Assembly: GCA_013433145.1 (NCBI GenBank)
Contig: CM024172.1
Coordinates: forward strand, 8,759,053-8,823,052
DNA from: Ascaris suum
Taxonomy: Eukaryota; Nematoda; Chromadorea; Rhabditida; Ascarididae
Reading direction: 5' to 3'
DNA: 64,000 nt
Made by a program: the position numbers and the translations under genes. This document shows positions 37,001 through 50,057 of this stretch, one piece after another. Below the pieces are notes generated by a model. That model did not search any database. It was not told the origin of the DNA and worked only from the letters and a program-made list of their open reading frames with translations. Position 1 is the first letter of the stretch. Each line of letters opens with the position of its first letter.

Positions 37001-40000
37001 TAGCCTTTAAAGCAATGCGTAAATTCCCATTGCATATTTGCAGGTTGATTGGTTAACCTCGAAAGTGTTTTTCAGTTGGCCGGAATGAGGAAGTTTGTTT
37101 TGGCGAAAATTAGCATGAAAAGGTAAATAGGAATAAGTTATTGGGCAGTTCTTTTTGTTTCAGGCACATTATGGCAATCGTCTGATAATAGCGGCTGCAG
37201 GGATATAGATCCGATCATTTCCGCCTGACGCATTTTTGGTTTAACCTGTAAATGTCACCGGACCCATAAAATTTGCAAATGGAATTTAACCCCAAACTAG
37301 CAACCCGTCTAGCAAGCGTATTTGTGTGTTAGCGCAGTCTGACTGAATGATGACGGAGAAGTATCATAGTATTCGCGCTATTAGACTTTTATTTTCACGT
37401 GTTCGACTTTTACTTTTCCCACCAATTGAAAGGAAAGAATCGAAAAAGTGCATATCGTGCCACTTTTCACTGCGGGTCGTTTACTCTACTCGCTCCTGTT
37501 TTTTCTCGGGATTTATTGGTGCTTAATAAACGTAATCCTACTGAACGCTTTATGAATGCGCTTTAGTGACAATAACTTATGTGCCCTCGGTGAGGGATTG
37601 TTAGTGCATGTTAAGAGGAAGGCTCGATTCCGGCGCCATGTTGAGAACGCACTTTGGGTCAACATCACAAGCAAACGTAGCTCGTCTCTATGCCCAACAA
37701 ACTTCTTGTCTCTCCGCTCATCTCTTTGAGTTCGGAGCTCAAGTTTAAATTCTTGTTTATGATCCTCTATAGATTCCTGCATATCGGCAAAAGTTCCAAC
37801 TTTGCCACTTTCTGAAATTGAGAATTGGTCTGAGGCTATCCTTAGAAAACTTTTATTTTTCTACAATTTTCTGACCGTGATGAAAGTAGAGACGTGCCTT
37901 TAATAGTGGTTAAAATCGACATTTACTTCACAATTATATGTCGTAATTTAGTGACGCATTTACTAAAATGTTCCTCAAATTTTGAACGACCATGTGATAA
38001 ATACCTGTCAAAAATTGCAAATGAAATGCTGTTATCTTCTGAGATAACGGCTGCCTCGTTAGGTTGCAAATGAAAATACCTTAGTCTTGCGCTCCGACTT
38101 CTTTCACCTTTACGTATAAAAGTGACTTGTTTTATGGCGACTAGAGAAGACGAATTCCGATCTCGAAACTATGCTGTTAGTTCGTCAACCCAATCGTCTT
38201 TAAGAAGGAACTCAGATTTCTCCTCTGCTAATACGGACTCTTTTCGCAGGCATCTGCACGATAACTCTAATGAAAAAGCGGCGTTAGTGGCTTGATGCTA
38301 AAAAGATCCAAATTTTTGAGTAAAACTACGCCAGGTGCTGGAAAAACTTCCACATTATAAACATGCCTGGTCTTAATATGAACAGTGAGGGAAACCTGTC
38401 AAGCTCATCGTTGAATGCATGTAGGCTTGGAGAACCACATGGAGCAGACTCGAGTGCCCATGGCGCTTGTGGACCCAGATCGAATTTTTTCGGAGTCGAT
38501 AGAGTTTCGAGCACTGTTGCAGTCCATCTGAAGAGATTAGATAACATCATTGTCCCAAAAAATGGCACTTCGAAGAAGAATTGTGGGGCCTCTTGAAAAT
38601 GATTCAATCTCTCGGAAGTCCTGAAAACTGCTGGAGAATGTTTTTCTGGGACGAATGCTCTTGTTGAACGAAGCGTATTCTTCGCCTGACACGTCAAAGG
38701 ACGACTTTGTAGCTAGCAGAGCAGCCTTAAGTATTTCGTTTCCTAGTGGACAAGCAATCGTTTCGTGCGTCCAACGATTGGCGAAATGTATTCCCGAGGG
38801 AACGTGAAACATCTCCACAAGCGGGCGCTTTCTTTTGTCGTAAAACAGAATGTTGTTCCAACGGCTTCATTCTTTTCTCAAAAAAGTTTCCTCTTTGTCT
38901 TTGCTCTCTCATGTTTACGATTATACAATTATATTTTTAGAGCTATGCAGTGGAAAGCGAAGGATATTTTGACTGACAAAGAAAAGTTTAAGGCACACGT
39001 TCTTAAGGTGTGAGTTTGCCTTATTTGAACGCGCAAATTAAGACCTCTTGGTGAACAGCATTTCCACGTTTATCCGCTTTTGCAAATATCCTGCATGTAA
39101 GTGTCTAATGGTGACGTCACACATAACCTATACAAGGTACGTTTGTGTGCGTCTATGCGTGGATTTAACTATGCAGCAGTTTCAATTCGGGAACCGCTGA
39201 AGTTGAGTTCGCAACTTTTATAGCGTAACGTTAACCATAGGTTGCACCAAGCTTCACGTTGAACTAGCAGATGCATAAGGATCTATAGGCGTTGAAAGAT
39301 ACCAAAAAAGTTGAGTTCACTTTGCATCGGTTGAATCACGGATAGACGCACCTACGTGAAAGGTTGGTATGGGTGTTTGAATGACGTAAAAGGTGAAAAC
39401 AACACATTGCCTATTGTAGATAGTGTTAACAACTTGTGAGAGTGAATGTTTAGCGAGCTAATGTAGAACTGACCATTCCTCTGGTGCGCTTCTCCATTTG
39501 TTTTAACTACCAGTTTTATATGAATACTTTTATTTCCATGTGCATTACACTGCGATTAGCGCCTCTTCCCTTGAGGGTTTTGTGTTGTTGTTGACTTTTG
39601 AAGAACTGATTCATTTAGAACTATTTGAGACGACTTTAACGTGATTTGGTCTCTCACTACCTCGGAGCATTTGAATTTCGCAGTCTGAGTGAATACTTTG
39701 GCTAAGGTCTTCAAAAGTGACGGCGCTAACAACAGTTGCACACGCATTAACACTGAAATGTGCAACAATGAAAAAGCCGCGAAAGTGTTGCCATGCAAAA
39801 TCGGTTAGGGTGAGAGGCATTGTGTTGTATGCTTACCGTATCGGCAGCCCAATCCAGAAGCTAGCCAAATGTCGCAGCCATCTTTCCTGTTGCCTCACTG
39901 TGATTAGCGGCATGATAGTAAAATATTTGGCTGATGATGCCATAGGAAATCGTTTGATTATGACGCGCGATTTGACAAAGGTGTGGTGTTAATCGTTGCT

Positions 40001-40764
40001 TTGTCATGCCAGTCAGAGCTCATTCCCAATTTCGGGAAATGAGGTGTGATTGAAAAAGTAGGGTCACCATATATCCAAATTTAGAGTTACTTTAGCTGCC
40101 GACAGCAGCTATATCGTCATCCGGGCGTATAATGTTCAAGTGACGGGATGAGCTTTTTAGCTACTGCGAAGGAGAATTGCTGCTTGTTTGTTGTGGTCTC
40201 GGGGGGGGGGGGTAATGTGGGGAGGAGGGGGCAAATACCTAGATGGAGATTGGATTTGCGGAAAACTTATGAATGTCTTGTTCCATTTTAGTCTTTTCGG
40301 CCTATTCTGTGCGATAAGCGACCTTCACTGTTCGACCGGTCGTGCATATTTGAGCGTTGTCATTGCATGTCGAGCGTGAAAAGAAATCTGAATCTTGTCA
40401 TTGCAGAATCTGAAAATTCAGATTCATCTCTATCGTGTACGGGAAGGAATCCGAATTTCCCAATAAAACAAAAAATAAATGACGGACAAAGGGGAAGGGA
40501 TGGAAGGGGAACTCGCTTCTCGGTTGCTTCCATTTTGTTGCGAGACGCAAGTGTGCCCTACAAACAGTGTTTCTGCAAAGTTTCCATCTCACGAAGCGAG
40601 TTCTAGAAAGTGAGCACATCTGACTTCGGTCACCAACTTGGGCACAAAAACTTGAACTCTTTTGTTAATCGCATCCATTCGTAATAGAGGTTGTGTTGGT
40701 TGCCAGGGTGATATCTTTGAGCCATGCAATTTTGCAACCGATTGGTAATATGCAAATTTTGCAG
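34031..40764. other. Long stretch without a firm gene
   Basis: This region should hold the N-terminal exon or exons of the membrane-protein gene that continues at 40765. I could not identify a signal-peptide or Cys-rich exon ending in the required phase. Other marks are poly(G) at 34031-34042 and 40201-40212, and a 46-bp direct repeat at 35.6 and 35.9 kb. A frame at 37513-37782 (minus; QEFKLELRTQRDERRDKK) looks mildly coding, without splice support. Confidence 0.35.
35591..35901 (+). repeat. 46-bp direct repeat, 265 bp apart
   Basis: 35591-35636 and 35856-35901 agree at 40 of 46 positions (core AAGAAAGAA.TC.ATG.ACACAA.CTCATGAACGT). They are old, diverged copies with no coding sense that I can see. 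Confidence 0.75.
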
Positions 40765-43700
40765 CAGTAAATGCTGCAAGATGCAAATTGAAGCGGGCAG
40801 TATTCCAGCGGGCGCTGTTGCCATTATTGTCATTGCTGCAATCGCGATCGGAATCGGTTTCATGACACTAATCTGCTCACTCGTTAGTGTTGCTAAGAAT
40901 CATCGGCGGGCTGCTCGCTTGCAGGTATCGCAAATTCCTTTCTTATGGCTGCACTACACCTTTCTTTTCACTCAATTTAATATTAAAAACGTTCTGCGAT
41001 GAACGAGTCCTTCTGCGTTTTGGCTGTCGGAAACGAGAAGGATGAGTGCTGTTCGCTTCAAAGGAGTCTTCATTGGGGTTCGGTTTTGTTCTGGCACATT
41101 CAGAAGCACATTTACGGTCTATTGTTTAGCAAGTGACTCAAACTACTCTGTCCATACGAGGAACACTTTGTTGGGCACTTGTTGCGTGCCGACATTAAAC
41201 CAATCTGCAGTAATGACCTCATCTGCAAGAAGTTATCCGCGTTAAAGCAGAATACGTCGAAGAGGCCACTGATGTTTCTTCAACGTCATCTATGGGCTTC
41301 CTGCACTATCAGTGCTATTAGAGTTATTGCTTGTTGTGTCTGTTTGCTGGGTCTTAAGCATTTAGCTCAATGACCATCGTTTATGTTGCCACAGCATATC
41401 TTCTCGAGTCCAGCTTCTCGTAAGTATTAATTGATTGCATGGCATTAAGGGAAGAAAGCAAAAAAATTTTGGAATTGATGTTTTTTTGTTATTTCGACTT
41501 TTTACATTCTCCATCGTTTCAGGAAGCGAAGAAATGAAATTTTTCTGATACAGCTTTGCATTTTTTGCAGAAAGAGAACATCAGTGGGAAAATTTTGCCG
41601 AGTGACGTTCTACTTAACTGAAGTGAGAATGCAATTTCAGTATGATCGAGCGTTCATAGAAGCTTCAAATATAAAAGGTTTTCTTCTAAACTCCAGTGAA
41701 AGCACTGATATAATGAGCGAATGTCACATTGTTTGCGTCTTGCGGAATCTCAGCAATGAGTACGATGATGTTTCACAACCACCTGAAAAACCTTCCAATA
41801 AAACAGACGTCGAAAAACGCATTGTGGCTCATGTACATCAGTGACTAATTTCGTTTAGGGCAGCGAATGGTGAGAGTGGGGGATGAGCAGCACATGCCTG
41901 AGACACTGCGAGCAACACATGGTCAGCACGTAAGTACTGAAAGTACCTAAAATCCGCGGTAGGTATTCGAGAAAAAATTAGGGAATTTGAAAGGCAAGCA
42001 AGGCGATAAATTTTGCGTTTTCTCGATCCTAGCAGAACCTTTTCACACTCACTTAAACTCATCTTCTGTAATCTATGTTCTGTCCGTGACCTTGGTTCAG
42101 GCCCTCTTATATGTAATGACACCAGAACTTCCTTCAATCGACAACCTGACCAAAATATCTTCGCAAGAAGCAGCGAATTCAACGAACATAGCTAATGAAG
42201 CAAGATATGCTCCGTCATTTTGTCAGGCAAATAAGCTGGGAAGCGCGATAGAAGAGGTGGTATGATTTGCGATTTTGCAGTCAAGGGACAAGAGCAATCA
42301 GTTCTTTGATAGCCTTTTGTAAAAGGAGTCTGATGGAGGAAGTGTCAACATATGAGGGAGGAAGGAGTTTCGTGGAGGAAAGGGAGCTTGGAGTGGCTAA
42401 ATCTAGAGATTTGCCATGTAGTCTCCAAAATAAATCACCACCTCTGTATGCTTTCAAATAGGCTGTTCTCAGATGTGAGGGGATATGAAATTTGTGAGTT
42501 CTTTGTGACGACATCCACCACCCTGGATAATAGACCTGAAGTTGCGAGCGTAATTTCGCTGCAAGGTACCTTGCAGCTACTAAGTCTCTCTCGAGAGGTG
42601 AGTAAATTCGCAGATTTGTCGCTCCTTATGCACCATTATATTTCTGCCCAGTGCGTCCTTCCCATACAAATATTTTGCTTCTCGTTTTTGCAAACGATGT
42701 ATGTATAAAACGTCCCGTCCCTCATGCATTTGTGGCGACTTCAAAATTTGATCCGTTTAAGCTATCCTTTCCTGTCGAATTGGTAGTAATGATACGGAAG
42801 GCTATATGCAACAAACATGACATGAGCTTTAGCAAATTATACAAGGAAAAATGAGCACCCCCCCCCCCCCAAACTTTCCCAAGTTTTTAGGTCATAAAGT
42901 ATTGACATTTGAAACCGTTTCTCGGATCCATGGAAAGAATGCTTCAGTTTATGCAAGAAATTGTATGGACAATGCTTCTGCATAAAATGATGCAGCAACT
43001 TTTCAACCTGCATGAAAGTGTTTGCTGTTCTGGCCCAAATTCGCTCACCAGAATCGAAAGTATGAAAACGCAATGCTTTTTCGAGATACCGGAAATGAGA
43101 TGGATATTTTTGCGGCTGACCGCAACAGCTTGACGGCTGGAATAATTTCCGATTTTCAGATCGCTGCCATGGTTTTTGAAGAATGTAGATTTTCCAATCC
43201 ATATAGGCGGGATCGCTGTACTTATGTTCCAAGAAGCGCTGAAATCACCGCTAAATCTCACACGCCAGTCTTATTGAAAATAGATCTTTGAAAGGTCGGA
43301 AACTTTGCACTCCGACCCCGACTTTCTTCCACTTGTCTAGCGATCAAAAACCTTGGCAGCTTGAATTTTGGCGTTCTCGATGCCTTTCTGCAGGCATTTC
43401 ATCGGGGACATTCACTAACATTGCACAGTTTCCATTTAGTGACGTTTGGAACTCTTCGTATCTTCTCACCGAAGTAACGTTTCGTGCAAGGTGGAAAAAC
43501 TGCCTTACGTGCTTTACGGCTATTGCATTGTCTACACTTCTGTACATAAGCTTAGCAATTTCTTTCATGGATGGAAAAAATGATTTGTTTCGCCAAGCGT
43601 AATAGCGTAACCTTTTTCTTGTTTAGAGATATAAAGTTTGGAGGAAGGGGAGGAGCGAGGGGGTGGAGAGGTGGCGATCACTGGAAATAGGAAATGTTTG

Positions 43701-46700
43701 CCATTAAAAGAGGAAAGTGATGGAAATCACGCAGTGTTAAAGCAAATAAAAATCATATTTTGATAACCACTAGGAGAAACAACTTTGGCATCAGTTACAC
43801 GTGAAAGGAATTCATAGTCTTTAAACAATAAGGGAAATCGTTCAAAAACATCAAGAGCAATAGATTCAGAGAATGGCAAGACTTATAAGCTTTTAAGCTA
43901 TGGAAGTCAGCGAAGTTCGAAATTAAAATTTATACATATAAAAGTGTAAAAGAATGGGATGGAAGCGAGGGAAAACAATTGCACATATGTTGACTCTGGG
44001 ACTGCACACAGGTCTCGTCCACAATACTGCGACAAAAGCTGTGCGACGCACAGCTGGTTTTTTAAAACTAGCCCCAGAGGAAGCGTAGATATCGACTACT
44101 CAGTTTCTCTTTGATGCCTTGCGGGGTCTAGATGTGAAGTTAGGGGATTCAGTAGACAGGCCACATCAAAATTCACTGCGAAAACGGAAACAAAGCCGAG
44201 GTGCAGGTCTCCTCGCACGAACACTCGGAAGAAATCTGTAATATGTAGAAAAGAAGCGGTCTCCATTGCAGCTGGCGCTCATGGCTAATTATATCTTTTG
44301 TCATAAATGGAAGCCGAAGGTGGTCAGTTGTTTCGAAACATGACTAAAAGTCCTGTGACTCAAAAATCGAAACTATAGTTCTAATTCTTTATGCATAATC
44401 TGTGGACTCTCCAGAGTGTGTGGTAGAGGTATCACATAATACTGCCGCATTTTCTCACAACAACAAACAACCAAATGCATTAATCTGTTTTCCTCACAGT
44501 GTGCGGTCTCCGATCGTGATGCACACTTTTTGAAACATCCCAAATACGCGCTAATATCTGTCCCTTCTGATTTTACTCAGCGTTGAAATTCCAAATGGGC
44601 GGTTGTTATTGACGAAAGTGCAATCATGCATACTTAAAACAAGGCCGAAACAGCTATTAATAAGACTTCCTCTCTTGCCTCTTTAAGACCTAAGCTTTTT
44701 TTGAAGACTGGTTCCCCCCGCAGTATGATCTGGTGCATTTTCTAGGTGTGTTCCAGAATAACGCAAAAAATCAACGTCGAAAACTGCAAAAATTTTCGAT
44801 TGCAGTCGCTATCGGCTGAACGTGTTATCTCACCGGGAGCGTGTCCATCACTAGGCCGTCGGCTGCCCTCTTTAGCAGGGACTGGTGGTCATTTGGTACT
44901 CAGCTTCTTTCCTCACCCGTTGTCATCACAGACACCACCATCAGCCTCCGAACGAACTCGTAAACCATTCGCTACAGTCGCGGAGGCGCCACCCAGTTAT
45001 GAGGAGGCATTAAGAATGGCCATCGAAGATAGTTTAAGGCACACGCAACAATCGTCTCAAACAAATATTGCTATCGTTGCTTCGGAGGTACAGTTTTGCT
45101 TGCTTCGCTTATCGCTTTTGAAGCATCCATCGTTGTAGTAGACAACTGCTATGCAATTCACAGCAGTTCCGGAAAGTTTTCTGATTAAAAAAGTTTCTGC
45201 ATAATGGAGCAAAAAAATGAAGACAAAAAAGTGAATTAATAAAGCACCTTGACGGCAGAGCAGTGTGGTCATCGTTGGGGCACTTTTCAAAATTCAGCTG
45301 AGATTTCGCGTTAGCGTTGAAATATCGTTATGAATATCAAAATAATACATTTAAGATTCGGATAAGAGATTTATTTATACCAATTGAAGACCTTATAGAT
45401 GGATGTTTTGTGGCTGAAAAGAAGCGATCACAACGAATTTGGCTAGTAAAGTATCTTATTCAATGACCGATACATTAAAACGAAAAAGCACGAATAATTG
45501 AACACAGAGGTTGCTTTACGGTCATCTTGATATGCCATACTTCACAGTCATTTAAATTCAATTCGTTTTACAGTGGTTATGCTAGTTGCATAGTGGCACA
45601 CATTACAGCCCAGAATTGAGCAAAAATCAGAGAAAAGAGCGCTTCGCTTGATGTGAAATGCACTAAGTAAGTAGGGAAATTTTTTTCCGATTCATCGTTT
45701 TGTACTCATTCGATGTGTAGGCAGGCGTTCTGGCAACACAGGAGCAACGGTTGCTTCGTTGTTTAGTGGTGTGTTGCTTTGAAATTCTTTCTTATTTCAC
45801 ACAAATAAAAAGAGCCAAACTGTGTGGATCAGTGAAGAGTGCGTTAATCGAATGTGTTAAGGTAACTGAAAATTCTTCACCACCTGCGATCCCTCCACGT
45901 CGTTTCCTCGATATGCCCCTGCCGAATCCTCAACGTATTGTGACCGAAAGCAACAATATTTTGTGAGTTTTTGGCAATTGGTTTGTGTGCTGATAGCACA
46001 TCGTATAACTATACCATTAAACGCCTATTCACATGATCTTCTTGCATCTTATTGGCTAACTGTCGCTATTCTGCTTTCCACTGTGCAGTGCAATGCCTCT
46101 CTGCACGAACGAAGGAAGTCTAACAGCCTCACACTCAGCGTGCTGTCTCTCATCACTTACTGTTTGTCGACGCTTTTTCTTTTCATCGTTTGCATATTTT
46201 GAGCATTCGATTGTGTCCGTGCATGCCACGTTTTCGGTCGCGACAGAAAAACCATTCAATTTTAACGCACCTCTCCATTATGCATGAGTTTCCTTCGTGT
46301 CCTAAATTTCCGCGTTTCATTTACAACTATCTTCACGATGCAAATAAGTAACGTTCATGTGCAATTACGTCATGTTAGCGATGCAGTAGACCCACATTTA
46401 GCGGTATTTATTTCGATCGCAATTCACTGCTTTTTTATTTTTGCGTTACAAGAATTATGAGCGAATCAGCATCCTCATAGCTGTGATCGCAATCGCAGTT
46501 GCGGGATTCTAATTTTCGCTCGTATTTAAGTTTGTAAAGTGCTACATGAACGCCATGCGTGTTCACATACATGCGTGCTTATACATTTACATGGGCCTGT
46601 AGGTTTGTGTACCCCGCACTCGAGAGCGAGTGTCGGGTGCACAAATAGTGAAACCATAAGGTACTCCCATGTTTGGTGGAAAGTGGCATAAATTCAGTCG

Positions 46701-47972
46701 TTAATCTTGGCACTAGATCTACGTGGTAGAGAATGGTATAATTCGGTGTGTTTGGATGCCATACTCACAGAAATCCCATATTGCCAATACAAAAAGCTGC
46801 GAAATATGGGCGAAGCAACTGTACTGCAAATATGTCTCTATTGCATTGCACATATGTACTTGTTGTCTACATCTTGCACTTGCACGGTACAATTTGAATG
46901 CTGTCTGGAGAGAAATATGATCGTTCTGAGCGGTCAAATGTTCTCTTTCGAAGTTAGTTGAAGATACATAAATCTGTAAAATAATCCACATGCAGTTCAA
47001 TTCAAACAACTTTATTACATCGAATGTTCATGGAATAACGGATCTTTGCGGATGATTTATATCGAGTTAGAACGAGTTAAATGAGCACATTTCGCTTGAA
47101 ATATGTCTTACGACGTGAGCGAGAATGTAAATATTGGGAGAGCAAATTCTTTTAGAGATGAACCATTTCCGTTGGCACTGTTATGTGGCTAGAATTTTTG
47201 CCGTGATTCTCTGTCATTTTTCTAGCTCTTCACAGCTGCTTTTTTTGACCGTTATAGTTCAAAATCAGAAGCATAATTATCACCGATCATTCTTATCATC
47301 TCTGATTTCATGGCGAGAGTAGGGGGAAGGGGAGAAGGCTGGAATTCGCAACAGCCAACGCATGTTTGTCAAATCTGTTCTTTTATAGCAAAGTATACTG
47401 CACTTTCTGGACTCTTTGTACATATGCCACATGATCACTAAAATTCAGCACAACATTTACCAAACCGAATTTAATGACTTTCTTACGAGCTTCGAAAATT
47501 GAAAACATTCAAAAAAGAATAACATTGTCGAATTTTGGGATCATAGAAGTAATTGTTTTTACAGAACAGCACCAAGTCAGTTTAAAATTGCAGACACTGA
47601 TTGGATTGCTATTTGAAATAAGTCATAATCGATAAAGGCCCGATCTTCTGAGCCTTTCTTCACGAACATGGCCTAGCGAGGTTTCATAATTGAAGCATCT
47701 AATACCAACCCCAATGTTCCCAACAGTATCGAGAGGTTTATACTGAAAGGCTTATGTTTATGTCATTCCGTAATTTGGATTCTTTGCCATCTTGGCATTT
47801 CTTCAGAAAGGAATCGACAGCATCTCAACTTTCGCAGAGTAGTTCACATCAAGAGACAACGCCGAAGCACGACACACAACGCGAAAATAAAAGCGCTAAT
47901 TCGACAACGATGAGAGGATTGAATGACGAATTGGATCAGAAGGATTTTGAAGATGTTGATTTGAATCAATGA
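40765..47972 (+). CDS. Single-pass membrane protein with PPxY motif (partial gene, 4 exons)
   Basis: The exons are 40765-40924 (acceptor AATTTTGCAG, donor CAG/GTATCG), 44932-45087 (acceptor TGTCATCACAG, donor GAG/GTACAG), one within 45721-45962 (donor TTTT/GTGAGT) and 47807-47972 (acceptor GCATTTCTTCAG, stop TGA). Junction phases 0, 0 and 2 fit throughout. Exon 1 has a KCC motif, then one membrane helix (AGAVAIIVIAAIAIGIGFMT) and a basic RRAAR stop-transfer. Exon 2 carries EAPPSYEEALRMAIEDS, a PPxY ligand for WW domains such as those of NEDD4-type ubiquitin ligases. Exon 3 is Pro-rich (SPPAIPPRRFLDMPLPNPQR). Exon 4 is a Ser/Thr/Glu-rich tail ending DFEDVDLNQ. A Cys-rich outside, one helix and a PPxY tail recall Shisa/WBP1/VOPP1-type adaptors. 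The N-terminal exon (signal peptide and more Cys) was not found; the exact start of exon 3 is uncertain. Confidence 0.65.
41584..42265 (+). mobile_element. Possible copia-type gag relic
   Basis: Within the first long intron of the PPxY gene, a frame at 41584-41841 has ...SECHIVCVLRNLSNEYDDVS and TDVEKRIVAHVHQ. The L..L...YD.V spacing followed by a (V)EKR(L/I)..HE-like helix resembles the UBN2/gag block of Ty1-copia elements. A second frame at 42160-42265 (ANEARYAPSFCQANKL) may be a further scrap. No protease, integrase or RT motif was seen. The call is tentative. Confidence 0.28.
42473..42597 (+). CDS. Candidate exon with good splice sites, unrecognised
   Basis: Acceptor CTGTTCTCAG and a perfect donor (CGAGAG/GTGAGTAA) enclose 41 codons plus 2 bases: VRGYEICEFFVTTSTTLDNR then PEVASVISLQGTLQLLSLSR. 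It lies in the first intron of the PPxY gene on the same strand, but its entry phase does not fit that gene's exon 1. It is an alternative exon, a nested gene or a relic. Confidence 0.32.
42840..43610 (-). other. Open frames of uncertain meaning inside an intron
   Basis: The minus frame 43232-42837 (131 codons; MQVEKLLHHFMQKHCPYNFL) and 43568-43344 (RYEEFQTSLNGNCAMLVNVP then DEMPAERHRERQNSS) look partly coding. Plus frames over the same span are open too. A poly(C) run at 42858-42870 adds spurious Gly codons. I cannot decide strand or exons; a nested gene or mobile-element relic is possible. Confidence 0.22.
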
Positions 47973-49899
47973 TTTTATCGAGAAGCTTTCACAAATCGAA
48001 TAATTCGTCAATAATAGGCCCTTTCGATTTTAATATCCCCTCATCTTTCTTGAGAGTTTCGAATGCTTTTCATTATCGCATTCACGAAAGCGGTAAGCAG
48101 TGTTTATAATGAGATGACGAGCACCTTGTGCTTGATGTAAGCTACTTCGATTGCTTATGGTATATTTCGTTTACTATGAGGTATCTCCATGAAGTGCTCA
48201 AAGAGAAATGAACCTCTTGGCGAAAGGGTTCATATGAGCGTGAAAGTTTCCTATCGTCCCATTTGAAAGATTCAGTTCAGGCGTTTGGTGTATTCCTTAG
48301 TTCGCTCGAAATAGGTGATTGGAATGAGTAATTGTAGTCATAGTTACCATAGCATTGGTACTTATATTCCCAGGTAGTCAAGAAGTTAAAACATCATTAA
48401 GAGCATAAGAGATAAATTACTGCCATGAGGCTACAGAGACAAATAACACTAAGAAATCCTCAACAGACGTTGCGATTGAAGTAATGGGGCGTTGCTGGCA
48501 GATGGCAGTAATGGGCAGCGAATACTGTAGATATGTGTGATAAAAATATTTATGGCAGATGAACATCAATGCGAGTAATAGTTCTTAGAGTGATCGGAGC
48601 GAGGCAGCTAGCCGAATAAGCTTCTTCTTGATCTCTATTGCAGTGAAAAAAGGAGGCTGAGAGAGAACATTGATTAAGCGCCGCACTGCCACGGCATTTT
48701 TTTAGCACTTATTACTAAGGGGTGAGGCATTTTATGTTTAGCTTTCGTGAAGTGAGTATATCCAAAGAACGAAACATTTATGTCACACATAGACAAGTCT
48801 AACATATCTGCAGCCAGAAAACCACAGTCTGCCTTTTCAACGTTCACTGGTGTAAACCTCTTACAACGTCTTAGTTATTTTACCCACAATTCTTCAGCCA
48901 CGCTTACAGGTACCCAGTATCTATCATTGCGCAGGAACTGTTTGTGGCAGCGACTAGAGATTTCACAACCAGTTTGAGTGCGTGCCTTAAACTTAGCGTA
49001 TGCAAACCATTGTTCAACGCTTCAAAAGGACCTTCTGTAGTGCTTATTGCTTCAAATTCAAACTTATGTGGTGGCATTTTTGGCATGCTCGATATTTGAT
49101 CCCAAATGGTAACCTAAATTGAAATGTTCACTATTTATAAACGATTCTTTAACAATCATTACTTTACTAACACATTTCACCTCATGGGAAAACAGTATTT
49201 ATACAGCAAACGGTATGGAAATTATAACGAAAATCGCTGACATGGAGGCATTTAATGTGATTTAGTTGAGTGATAGTATATCAGAAAGTTCTGGGAAGAT
49301 ACTATTGAGAGAAAAAATGTTGAATTGTTCCTTGAGTGGCAAAGGGATCTCGCCTTTCTTGTAAGCAAACTTTTTCGCCATTCTTTCTAAGATCTTTTCA
49401 GATTGACTGAGTGCATTCGTACGATATGATTCTCGAAAAATGCGTGGAACTGCGTTATTTTTTATGAGATTTGTTTATGAGCAATGACTCTGTTCAAATT
49501 ACGTGTTTATCTTGCGGTGTGAATAAAAAATTACACTGAAATTGAGCTCATACTTCGGATAAGGTTGCGGTGTAATTTATCGCTTTGCAAATGCTAAATT
49601 TAGGTCGTTTTCAGGTAGATGGTCCACTAAGGCTAATATAGAACCTATATGAGATTATGTGTTCAAAAAAGTTAAGCAAAGTATGATGGCCGGGCATCAA
49701 GTCCGATCAATGTTGAGAGAAACCTGCAATGGGCTTTCAAGGGAATTGCCACCACACTGCTGATTTCATACTGAGAAAGGTTAATCTGAAGTAAATGAAA
49801 GTTATATTTTACCAATATTTGTGTTGATCGCAAAGCCGATGAATTCAAAGAGCTGAAATATAGGCCAGTGACATAGTTGCTATCACGAAAGTGATGTGT
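47973..49899. other. No gene seen
   Basis: Downstream of the PPxY gene. I saw no canonical AATAAA directly behind its stop codon, and no further exon. Confidence 0.35.
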
Positions 49900-49933
49900 T
49901 ACAAGCGATCGGTTCCTCAACGAGAACAGTCAA

Positions 49934-50057
49934 GAGTAGTTATCAAGTTCTTGGCCTTCAATACTCCGACCACCCCGCCGACCTTCCGCCTTGACCACTT
50001 TCTGGCTAACACATCATCATATAAATGCAACTGCTTTACATCTTTACCTATTTGGAG
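49934..50057 (+). CDS. Candidate exon, Cys-containing, unrecognised
   Basis: A frame reading VVIKFLAFNTPTTPPTFRLD, HFLANTSSYKCNCFTSLPIW ends at an excellent donor (TTGGAG/GTATGTGT) two bases into a codon. The Thr/Pro turn and CNC suggest an extracellular domain. The acceptor (possibly CGAGAACAG) is weak. The next exon was not located. Confidence 0.33.

Noticed and set aside
37560..37640. tRNA-like B-box (GGCTCGATTCC)
   Set aside because: No A-box, acceptor stem or cloverleaf could be folded around it.
46089..46287. Open frame after a TTTCCACTGTGCAG acceptor, compatible in phase with exon 3 of the PPxY gene
   Set aside because: The exon at 47807 has a better acceptor, fits the same phase and gives a far more protein-like tail; this frame is compositionally odd.
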